Shown here: positions 54,961 through 64,000 of the stretch, in pieces | How the letters are laid out: each line of letters begins with the position of its first letter | How positions within the stretch are numbered: position 1 is the stretch's first letter | Source of the DNA: Gigaspora margarita | Taxonomy: Eukaryota; Glomeromycota; Glomeromycetes; Diversisporales; Gigasporaceae | NCBI GenBank assembly: GCA_009809945.1 | Contig: WTPW01000081.1 | Coordinates: forward strand, 292,626-356,625 | DNA length: 64,000 nt | Reading direction: 5' to 3' | Position numbers and translations under genes: made by a program | The notes under the pieces: model-generated | Told to the model about the DNA's origin: nothing | Seen by the model: the letters and a program-made list of their open reading frames with translations, nothing else | The model's database searches: none

Positions 54961-56627
54961 GATCATAATCCTCATATTTAACTAAAATTAATGGAATTGT
55001 ACCAAGAAGTTGTGCTTGTGCTGTATAACATTTGTTTGTAATTCCTGTCTACATAATGCATAATAATTTAATGATTATTATAATAATGTCAGATTTTTGG
55101 GAGGGAAAGATTGGGTCGCAAATATTGACTTTCTTGGAGTGAGCGTTAGAAGCTACTTTTCTCACTTGTGATTCGATTCTTGTATCAATCTTGTAGCAAT
55201 TATGTACTGTATGTGGAAGGTGATTTAAATCACGCTCATGAATTTCCGTACGTGTCTAGACATTGATTTATATGCCATCCCAAAGTTGCTTCATCAAGCT
55301 CATGACCAGCCACTGACCCTGGCCCTATAGGTGGGATGCTTGCATCCCTGCTTAGCTATCTTTCTGTTCATTAATTTTCATCGATCAAAAAATATGACTT
55401 AAGTCAATAATTAATATCGTCAATTATATTATTATTAATAAAGCAACTTTATTGAATTACGTATCTTATGTATAATGTAATATATATATATATATATATT
55501 CTTATAACTTCTTCAGATATTTACTTATTTAATAATCATGGAAAATATAAATCTTTACTTTTTGGTTCGTGAATCCCTTGAATAAATATTAAAACATAGA
55601 TTAATAAGAAAATTCAACAAGCGCTATTCTAAAGATTGAAAATCAGGAATTTATTCATTCGAAAAATTACAGGAACTAAACAGAAAAATTAAACGAAACA
55701 TTCAAACTTTATGAATCCATAAAATAAGCACATTCTAATATCAATAAAGTGGAATGGACAAATAATTCAAGTTTTATATAATTTTTACATTTATTATAAT
55801 CGGTCAAATATGTAGAACGAATCAAAAAAGCGAACAATTGTTACCATCAATCACTACGGTGATTAATTCGCTGACAAGTTTTTTCATAGGCATTATATTT
55901 TACCAATGGATATTTCACTGGTAGCTCATCTCACAAAGTAATTCTGTTTAACCTAGATCTAAAGTTAGTGTAATTTATAAAAAAAAAAATTTGTCGTGGG
56001 ATGAGCTGTTGGTAAAATAAGCTGTCTACAAAATGAGCTGTCAGTTAAATAAACACTATGAAATAAACTTGTGATTAATCGTCTGCAAGATAATTTCATC
56101 TTTAAATTGATTGTCTGTGAATTAAGTTGTCTATGAATTGATTGTCGATGAACTGATACGGATCCGTAAAGAAATTTTAAAATTTTTGAGGTCTTTTTTT
56201 GAATTAGGTATAATCTTTCGGGTTAAAATTATTAATAAAAGTGTATCTATAAATTTTAGTAGATTTCAAATTCTGTATCAACCACGTTAATTAGAATAAA
56301 GATGCGTTAATTTTCAAAAAACAGTATACGAAATCATCTATTGTATCACGTTCCTGATTTAAGCGTGATGGTCGATCAAATGAAATTAAAGGGTTTATTA
56401 ATATAATTGGTTGCATGATTACACGTGAAAATTTGCCATTATAAAATACAGTAATCGATCTGAGTTTTTATTTTACTAGATCGAAGATATCTCGCGACTC
56501 AACGGTCAGAATTCCTTAATTCGATCGTTTAATCAAGACGAATTTGATGGTATAAAAATCATCAAGTTCAGCCCACTGAACCGTGAGAAATTGACGATTA
56601 TATAATCCCGTATTTTCATACATTCGT
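54961..56627. other. Intergenic stretch
   Basis: No gene. (AT)n microsatellite at 55481-55499. AGCTGT/TAAGTTGTCTATGAATTG words repeat loosely in 56000-56160. Confidence 0.35.
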
Positions 56628-56636
56628 CTTAATAAA

Positions 56637-56944
56637 GGGTTTGGGTCAGAATCCCGACAAACAGAATCCCAACAGGTCATAATCCCGACAAAAAAATCCC
56701 GACAATCAAAAATCCCGACAAATCCCGACAATTAAAAAAGTGTTCGTTGAGCAATTTTACTATATAATCGCCTAAACCCAAACCCTAACCTAGGCGCACA
56801 CCATAACCCTAACCTATGCACTCGCCTAACCCTACCCTAACTTAAATAAACTTTATAATTTTTTGTTGTCGGGATTTGTCGGGATTTTTTTGTCGGGATT
56901 ATGACCTGTCGGGATTCTGTTTGTCGGGATTTTGACCAGCACCC
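56637..56944. mobile_element. Long-TIR element with 9-bp target duplication (MULE-like)
   Basis: Both ends consist of repeated AATCCCGACA / TGTCGGGATT words in long inverted arms: GGGTTTGGGTCAGAATCCCG at the left and CGGGATTTTGACCAGCACCC at the right. The 9-bp target CTTAATAAA is duplicated exactly (56628-56636, 56945-56953). Long TIRs plus a 9-bp duplication are typical of Mutator-like elements. The core (56745-56850) has many CCTAACCCTAACC words. No transposase. Confidence 0.82.
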
Positions 56945-56953
56945 CTTAATAAA

Positions 56954-58618
56954 TACACTAATATTATTTCTACTCAATTTATTTTATAAACATACTCTTC
57001 TATAAGTTACTTATTACTTGGTTTTTCTTTAGTCTCCGCACAAAAAATGTTTAGATTCGTCTTTACTTTCCTTGAATTATAAGATCTTAGTTATAAGTTG
57101 TTTGTTTTGGTTTTAACGCCAAAATACCTTACTAATGTCAATAGCTTAAGATTTTGCTTTCAATTCATATATATTTCTTGTATTTGTCACCTAATAAAAA
57201 GTGATAAAGGAAGAGTCGCATTTTCAAGAATTTAACCATAGTGAAAGTCTGATTTCTTAAATTATTAAATCAGAATATGTATAATTACAAAATTATTTGA
57301 AAACTGAGTTTCAGGATTTAATTTGTAATAATATAAATCGACTTTTACACATCTAATTTCAATTAATTTATATATATTAAGAAAGCTAGTCATTATTACA
57401 TATTAACCCAGCAAACACATTCTTTTAACCGGTTCTGTCGTCAAAATTTTGCATCCAATTAGTTTAAGATTCTGCATTCCAATCAGTTTTAAGATTTTGG
57501 GTTCGATTTATTCTCCATAAACCATACACACCGTTACACTAATTATTAGAGCAACGATTGGTTGTCATAAGAACGAAGTCGCAAAGGTTGTGATATGAAT
57601 TTCAAATTAGATCTTTAATTCTAAGAACTAATAATTTAATATGTAATCGGCAGGATAATTCTTTGAATTTGCTGAACGTTTGATTTATTGCAATTAGTAA
57701 TAAGTCATTTTATGAGGAAAGATGGCATAAGAAACTTCTTAGCAGTTTTCCTAATGAAAAGAAGTGTGATACTGCGATTGAAGGACAAGGAAAATATTGT
57801 ACATAATTATGAACATGTTAATTTGTTTAATTTTGTCAAAATTTTATTAATCAGTGTTTACAACTTTTAACGGGTTTCATCAATTCTATCTAGAGATGTA
57901 CAACGCATAGATGCTAACCACCTTATCATAAGTAAATGAGGTTCGTATTACTTCTTTAATAATTCTTTTTCTGACATCCTTGATAATATTGTTTATGGAC
58001 ACCTACGTTCTCTGATATTTATTAATTTAAATTTTTAAATGAGATATTCAAGTACATGAATACTTACTATTTTGTTCGCGTTTATCTAGGTGAATATAAA
58101 GAAAATTTTTTAATCTAATTGTTTAAAATATTATTCAGTTTCATGACTGCTTACTATTAATATCATTTTTATTCTCATTAATTTATCAATCCAAGTCTTA
58201 AAGTATTTAATAAATTCATGGCTATTTATTATCTAATTTCATTTATTTAATTTCATTTTGTTCGCTTTAATTCAATAGTGATTATAAAGAAAATTGATCA
58301 CTTTAAGTGGTTCACTACTTTTTCTATTCAAATTTCATTTCGTTTGCACTAACTTAAGAAAGTATGATGAAAATTTATTGATATAAGCATTTAAAATAAG
58401 TTTATAATTAATATAATTTTATTCAAAGAATTAAATGAAATAAACAAAATAAATAAAAAAATTAAAAAGCAGATATCTTAGAATAGTTTGAAACTAACTT
58501 TTGATATATTTGTAAGTTATTAACATTAATTTTTTGAAGAAAATCAACCATCACTGGCAATAAATAAATACAATTAAAATAATTGAAATAATAAAAAAAT
58601 TAAATATTTACAGATATA
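56954..58618. other. Intergenic, between MULE-like element and membrane-protein paralogue
   Basis: No gene supported. The 60-codon ORF at 57688-57870 has no domain. AT-rich throughout. Confidence 0.3.
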
Positions 58619-59323
58619 CTAAGTTTTGACTGTGACATAAAATGATTCCAATTTATCATGATTTGGATTATCTTCTTTAAAACCTTTTGTTTTTACCCAC
58701 AAAGAAAAAATGCTATTAAATAAACTTAAAAAAGGAAACGTATAATAAACAACTCTATCATAACTAATATTGTCATTATAATCACTCCCTTTTGTGCAAA
58801 CAATGATAATAATGATTAACAATTCAAGAAGAAATACAAAACCCCAAACAGCCGTTCCGATGATAAGTGCTTGTCGAAACAATGCATAATTTCTCCAATA
58901 TCTTTCACAACGTTCAGAAAATGTTTCATATTTTGTTAAACCTTTATAATTTCCTATACCTAAATTTTTACTGCAATAATATGCAAAAGGTCTCATCTCG
59001 AATGATCCAATCTTAATCGGAATTAAGGTAATAACAAGTATTAAATCGATTACGCCAAATATAAATGACATTCCTAATGAATAAAATTTTGAAACATTTT
59101 TAAATGAAACCAATATAATTGCAGAAACAATTCCGATTATACTAAGCATTCCTATAACATCAAATTGTTTACGAAAGATAAAATTAATGAATATTGAAAT
59201 AATCGGTGGGATAAATGATATCAATAATGCCCAGATAGCCCATATTTGATATGAAAGAGTAAAATAAAGGATGAGTGGTAAAGCGACATCAAAAATAAAA
59301 ATAAATAGAACTCGTAAAGTCAT
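58619..59323 (-). CDS. Paralogue of the six-helix membrane protein
   Basis: 234 residues, single exon, intact, on the minus strand and facing the gene at 50395. The alignment is co-linear from residue 1 here to about residue 18 there. Shared blocks include the D-(x)2-LPL-(x)2-YF helix, LIPIKxGSFEMRP, a YY(x)2-KNLG(x)2-N(x)KGLT segment and a RYW(x)2-Y(x)2-FRQ motif, then TAVWGF. Five to six transmembrane helices are expected. It lacks the extra N-terminal residues and the Lys/Glu C-terminal tail of its partner, and has a Tyr/Asn-rich loop near residue 185. The first Met at 59321-59323 is used because the same frame meets TAA further upstream without another ATG. Function unknown, as for the partner. 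Confidence 0.75.
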   Translation of the reverse strand: MTLRVLFIFIFDVALPLILYFTLSYQIWAIWALLISFIPPIISIFINFIFRKQFDVIGMLSIIGIVSAIILVSFKNVSKFYSLGMSFIFGVIDLILVITLIPIKIGSFEMRPFAYYCSKNLGIGNYKGLTKYETFSERCERYWRNYALFRQALIIGTAVWGFVFLLELLIIIIIVCTKGSDYNDNISYDRVVYYTFPFLSLFNSIFSLWVKTKGFKEDNPNHDKLESFYVTVKT

Positions 59324-59961
59324 TAGTAATTTAGTCGAGATGTATTCATCGTGAAGTTATTCTTTATCAGTTCGATTTGAACTATTATCGTTGAGATGAG
59401 ACATTCTAAAGGTTAAAAATTATTGGTGAATACAAGTTTTATTTTTAAACGAAGGCATTAATCTTAATGTTTAAAATGTAATTGCAAAATTTGAGAGTTT
59501 GATTCATAAAGGCTACCCACTTTACCACAAAAATAATCTAATCTAGTAGAGTGACGAGCACTAGATTTAATTGAACTATATGTAAACTAGTGATGCAGGT
59601 AAATTGTCCCAATGCTAGTTGCAATTAATTACGACATAGTATTTAGTTAATTACGGCTTTAGTCGTAACATCATTGGGTTGATTCGCTAATGTAAACTTT
59701 TTCTCTTAGCAATATATGAAAATTGCATAAAATTCCGTTATAATACTTACGTTAGAAGATGTACTTTATTAGTGCAGTTTTCAAAGAAATTTGGGATTAA
59801 TTCTATACAACACTTTTAGTTATTGCTTTTATAAAATTTTTACATATTGTTAAAGCGCTAAGAAATAAACAATTGAAAGTTTATCGTTACTGTGCCAAAA
59901 ATTTTTCTTGTTATGGCAATAAATCGGACTTAAATTTCCTTTTTTCGCGCAAGTAAATAGT
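59324..59961. other. Upstream region of the minus-strand paralogue
   Basis: No other gene. Presumably contains its promoter; no motif recognised. Confidence 0.3.
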
Positions 59962-60226
59962 CCTGTGTGGATAGGTGCTTACTAATTTCCCCCAGTTTCG
60001 AACAACAATTTGTAAAGTCACATCTATCTTAAGAATTTGACTAAGAAACCACCTTTGGTGTACTAATAAAAAAATTGATTGCAAAATTTTGGCATAATTC
60101 TCTCTTCTAACTCTAACCCAAATCCTAACGACATGCCAATTTTGAACGAAATGTGACATGTAAATTGGTGCGAATAATCCTAGCCAATAGAAACTTGGGG
60201 GAATTAGTTAATCCGTGTGGCGCTTC
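59962..60226. mobile_element. Decayed TIR element
   Basis: ACTAATTTCCCCCAGTTTC at the left is mirrored by GAAACTTGGGGGAATTAGT at the right. Outer parts TCCTGTGTGG and CCGTGTGGCGC are weaker. The interior has the shared module (TTGATTGCAAAATTTTGGCATA, CTAACCCAAATCCTAAC). Two overlapping minus-strand ORFs are by-products. Confidence 0.6.
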
Positions 60227-60542
60227 ATGTGTGCCATGAAATGTGAAAGTTTCGTCGTCGTGATTTATTTTGATATTCGCTAAACTTTTTTTAATAAGGA
60301 TAATTCTCATTTATTCATTTTTGGAAGGTGTTACTGATTATTGATTTAATAATGCAAACCCTAACAATAATGATTATTAATAAAAATTCATTGATTGGCC
60401 GATCAAATTTTGTGTTTATATGATATGATTATTGTGATAAATAATGCATATCAATTTTTAAAATACTATTTATGCGTGCATGTGATATATAACAAATAGT
60501 TCATGTGATGCTTATAAGATGCTACTAAAAAATTTTAAATTT
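60227..60542. other. Intergenic stretch
   Basis: No gene seen. Confidence 0.3.
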
Positions 60543-61090
60543 TTAATTTGTGATCCGTATACCAAACAGGGGCTGCATATATTACCATATATAGTAAAAT
60601 TGGGGAAAATCAATTATTGTTTATCAAATTTCTGGAATCTGGCACTGTCAGAGCAATAACGAATTTTTTTACTAAGCTAACCTTACTTCTCACTAATTGA
60701 AAGTTGTAGAGCACATTCTTGCGATTCTAATGGTGGTAAAATCATTAAAATTGGACCAGTATATCACGAGATATCGTTAAAAAACGTTTCGCGACCATAT
60801 AGAGTTTCTATGTAAACAATAATATTGTGTACATAGAAACGCTATATGGTCGCGAAAAGTTTTTTAACGATATCTTGTGATATACTGGTCCAATTTTAAT
60901 GATTTTACCACCATTAGAATCGCAAGAATGTGCTCTACAACTTTTAATTAGTGGAGAAGTAAGGTTAGCTTAGTAAAAAATTCGTTATTGCTCTGAAAGT
61001 GCCAGATTCCAGAAATTTGATAAACAATAATTGATTTTCCCCATATATTGCTATAGATTTTTACTGTTTGGCATATGGATCACGAATTAA
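60543..61090. repeat. Long near-perfect inverted repeat (hairpin)
   Basis: Arms of about 260 bp (60543 to about 60814 and about 60830 to 61090) match almost base for base around a short loop (AACAATAATATTGTG). Outer ends TTAATTTGTGATCCGTATACC and its mirror have more changes than the inner parts. Transcription would give a hairpin RNA longer than 250 bp. It could be a foldback transposon or a newly formed palindrome. No ORF. Confidence 0.9.
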
Positions 61091-61379
61091 TACATATAAA
61101 ATTAAATTAATTGTTTAAAGAAGCCAAATTTGCTTATTTATATATATATAAAAGGTAGCCAAATTTTATATTTAATTATAAAAATACAATAACTTTAATT
61201 TGCTATAACTTTTTTTATAAATTGATTTAAAAAAAGTTTAAGAATATAGAAGTGTTTTCTTGTTTTAAATTAATATTTTAGAATAGTATTTTTTGTTTAC
61301 AATTTCTTTTGAAAAGGATTAGCAATTTGAATTTCATTAATTTTATTTGCTAGAACTAGATTGTCTGCACTGTAGTATT
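61091..61379. other. Intergenic, T-rich
   Basis: No feature recognised. Confidence 0.3.
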
Positions 61380-61885
61380 TTAAACCATCAATTTAGTTGG
61401 CCCAGAAGGATTAGTTAGTCTGGTTTTGGATACTTTATAGCTCTCTTTTCTTGGTTTATACTTTTATAATATATATCCTTTCCCTCTAGTATAGCTCTAG
61501 CAGCCAAATTGGTGAACTCTTTCTTGCCATAGAGGCTTTTGTCTTCTAGCCTTCTAGTTTTTTCTATCTGATTCTGTTTTGTATTACTATAAAAGCCCAA
61601 TTATTCTCTACTTTGGTCTTACCCAGCTTATTTCTGCTTCTGTTATATCCCTAGAATTTTGTACTATATTGATCATATTATATATAATTACTTCTATAGC
61701 TTCCAAAAATTTGGTATAACCTAGACTATAGATCCTATAACCTGATTTTGTGTTATAGTAGTTAAGCAGTTATAGTAACACAAATATAATTTTCTAAAAA
61801 TGTCTCTAGTGGAATTCAAACTCTGTACTTTAGTTACAAATTGCTTGAGATAATAACAATTCAACTATGCTATGTTGCTACACTT
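61380..61885 (-). mobile_element. tRNA-derived SINE-like element
   Basis: On the minus strand TAGCATAGTTGAATTG (complement of 61857-61872) matches an RNA polymerase III A-box. GAGTTTGAATTCC (complement of 61811-61823) matches a B-box, about 35 nt apart as in tRNAs. The cloverleaf is degenerate and the sequence continues into an unrelated body, as in SINEs. The 61-codon minus-strand ORF at 61415-61600 (charged, Lys/Glu-rich) may be part of the body or a separate relic. 3' end undefined. Confidence 0.45.
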
Positions 61886-62713
61886 CGAAAATTAAAATTT
61901 TATTTAATTTATATAAAAATTTTTATTTATATACTTCAAAAAGTATAAACAGTTTGGTTATAAATATTTTATAAAATGACTTAGTAAAATTTTTATAAAA
62001 AATTTTTATTAAATTAATTTTTAGTATAATAAAATCTAATTTAAATTTAAAAGATATATTATTATTTGATTTGTTATACTGTATAAGATATAAATTTGAT
62101 TTATATAAAATTTTTTAATAAAATATATATAAAACTATTATAAACTTTGAAGCAATAATATTCTTCAACCTATATATTAATTTAAAATTAAATTTTCAAT
62201 CATATAGAACAAAAGTAGAAATATAAGCCAACCTTACTTGCCAAATTACTGTTCTGTTATTTTTGCACAAATTGAAAATATAACTTCTCTAAAAACAAAT
62301 ATTTTTTAATTTTATAATGATGAGTATATATAAAAACATGGTCTAAACAACTTTACTTAAGAAACAAAAGTAGATAATTTGTAAAAAAAATAGGTTGTCT
62401 ATGTGCTTAATTTAAATTTTTTGGCTATTAATTATAAACCTTTTTTTATTAAAGTAACCTTCTTTGGGTTTTTAAACAAATTTGTTAAGCATACAATTTT
62501 ACTTGCATTTGAGATCAAAAGCATTTATTCAAACCTTTTACTAAATGAAAAATATTTTTAAAGTTAGAAATTTTTTTAAATTAAGAAAATTTTTTTTTAC
62601 TTTAACCCTATTTTTTACTTATAAAGTTTTAAAAAAACACATTTTGATCTCAAATGTAAGTAAAATTATATATTAAACAATTTGCTTAAGAGCCCAAATT
62701 AGATTATTTTAAT
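61886..62713. other. Intergenic stretch
   Basis: Very AT-rich. ATTTTGATCTCAAATGTAAGTAAAATTATATAT near 62640 is the near-complement of ACAATTTTACTTGCATTTGAGATCAAAAG at 62500, so an inverted pair about 140 bp apart may bound a small element (about 62450-62705). Confidence 0.4.
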
Positions 62714-62993
62714 TAGGGTTCCTCAAATTCAAATCAAATCAAATATTAGGTCAATTTGAATTTGATCAAATCAAATTGACCCTGATTTGAATTTGATTTG
62801 ATTCAAATATTTAGATTTGAATTTGATTTGAATTTGAATTTTTAATAGTAATTTTCAAATCAAATATTTGTCAAATCAAATCAAATTTGGCCAGATTTGA
62901 ATTTGATCAAATCAAATATAGTCAAATTTGAATTTGAATTTGATCAAATATTTGATTCAAATATTTGAAGATCAAATCAAATTGTGGAACCTA
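62714..62993. mobile_element. hAT-like MITE, family D, copy 2
   Basis: TAGGGTTCCTCAAATTC at the left and GGAACCTA at the right. The 8-bp target ATTTTAAT is duplicated exactly. The body aligns with 45682-45997 almost base for base, minus one internal repeat of about 25 bp. Confidence 0.88.
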
Positions 62994-64000
62994 ATTTTAA
63001 TAAAAAAATTTTATATTAGTAAACCAAAAATTTTAACTTAATATATAGAAAACCTATTTTTTTATAAAAAAAATCTATTCCATCTTCTAAGTAAAGTTGG
63101 TTAGAGCCATAGATGCTACTGAAATTAGTTTTTGAAAAATGCCTATTTCAGGTTTTGTAAAATAAATTAAAATTTTTATGAGAAAGATCAAATAAAATTT
63201 ATATATTTATGTTTCTTATAATTTTATCTATTCAAAAAAAGGGAAAAAAATTTTTAATTTTGGGTCCTGAAGCCTAAAATAATTTCATCACCATGTATAG
63301 TTAGAGCATGTTTTTACATATACTTATTATTATAAAATTAGAAATGTTTGTTTTGACAAGGTTATATTTTTAATTTGTACAAAATGGCAAAACTGTAACT
63401 TGGCAGAAATGATTAGTTATTCTCTTTTTTTGTTTTATATAATTGCAAAATTTAATTTTAAATTAATATATAAAATAAAGAATATTATTGCTTTGAAGTT
63501 TTTATAGTAAGAGATAGTATAAACCAATATATCTATTACACCAAATTTTAAAACAAATACTCAATTCTAATTGTCTAATATAATATAATTAATTGTGATT
63601 GGTCAAAAATATTTTATGTGTTCTTTTTTTATAAATTAAATACCAAATTTTTAATTTCTTAGTAAACTTTAAATTGATATAACTTATTAAAAATAAAATA
63701 AAATATTTTCTAGCCAAATTGTAGCTTAGACTTAAAACTACAAATTGGCTAAAAAATTTTTTAAAGTTATTTTTTGTTTTTAAGTTATATCATTTTTGTA
63801 ATATATATATATATATTATTGTTTATGTTGTCCTGCACTATAGTAATTTTATATATATTTTATTAAAATTTTACATTTATTATAAAATACATCTATGGTA
63901 ATTTTGTACCTTTCACATGTTTTATTATGTTTTTTTAGATTTTTCTAAAGGGTTAAATATAAGACTTTTTAACACAAATTTTATATATTATATTAGTATT
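62994..64000. other. Intergenic to window end
   Basis: Extremely AT-rich, no gene or clear repeat. TAGCCAAATTGTAGC / CTACAAATTGGCTA form a short inverted pair at 63710-63750. Confidence 0.35.

Noticed and set aside
56750..56850. Interstitial telomere (CCCTAA words)
   Set aside because: The words are irregular and belong to the core of a MULE-like element and other MITEs, not a regular telomere tract.

Overview
The window is very AT-rich, gene-poor eukaryotic DNA packed with miniature transposons. Spliceosomal introns, LTR remnants, many hAT-like and TA-target MITEs and a fungal-type vacuolar amino-acid transporter relic suggest a repeat-rich fungal genome. An arbuscular mycorrhizal (Glomeromycotina) fungus is my best guess; it is an inference, because no marker gene is present.

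The outstanding object is at 4877-9755. A short exon (4877-4962) encodes a clean secretory signal peptide and ends in a phase-2 splice donor. It is followed by a tandem array of about 100-bp units. Each unit carries a 3' splice site (typically TTATTAG), a variable trinucleotide, and a 5' splice site (GTAAGTAT-like). I count 33 such 3-nt microexons. Read in the phase set by exon 1 they stay open throughout and spell a cysteine-rich peptide, with roughly one residue contributed per exon. The other two phases contain stops. The model is a secreted protein of about 72 residues with seven cysteines, encoded by about 36 exons spread over 4.9 kb. Local duplications, a 1.2-kb segmental duplication and dead units show residues being gained and lost one unit at a time.

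Other genes are few. There is a broken amino-acid transporter (16183-17911, at least three frameshifts and two stops). Two convergent, intact, single-exon paralogues of a six-helix membrane protein lie at 50395-51141 (+) and 58619-59323 (-). There are also transposon-related relics and weak fragments.

The rest is repeats. 1-726 is an array of palindromic elements. 1.4-2.9 kb and 52.4-54.4 kb hold hAT-like MITEs with 8-bp target duplications, two of them nested. 10-15 kb is a MITE and solo-LTR cluster. 26-32 kb and 38.9-39.1 kb carry several TIR elements. 36-43 kb is low-complexity, with a 21-bp satellite running into an assembly gap (37713-38042). 45.3-47.8 kb is a three-level nested insertion. 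60.5-61.1 kb is a long near-perfect hairpin, and 61.4-61.9 kb has a tRNA-like SINE head. All coordinates and motifs were read by eye; no search or computation was run.
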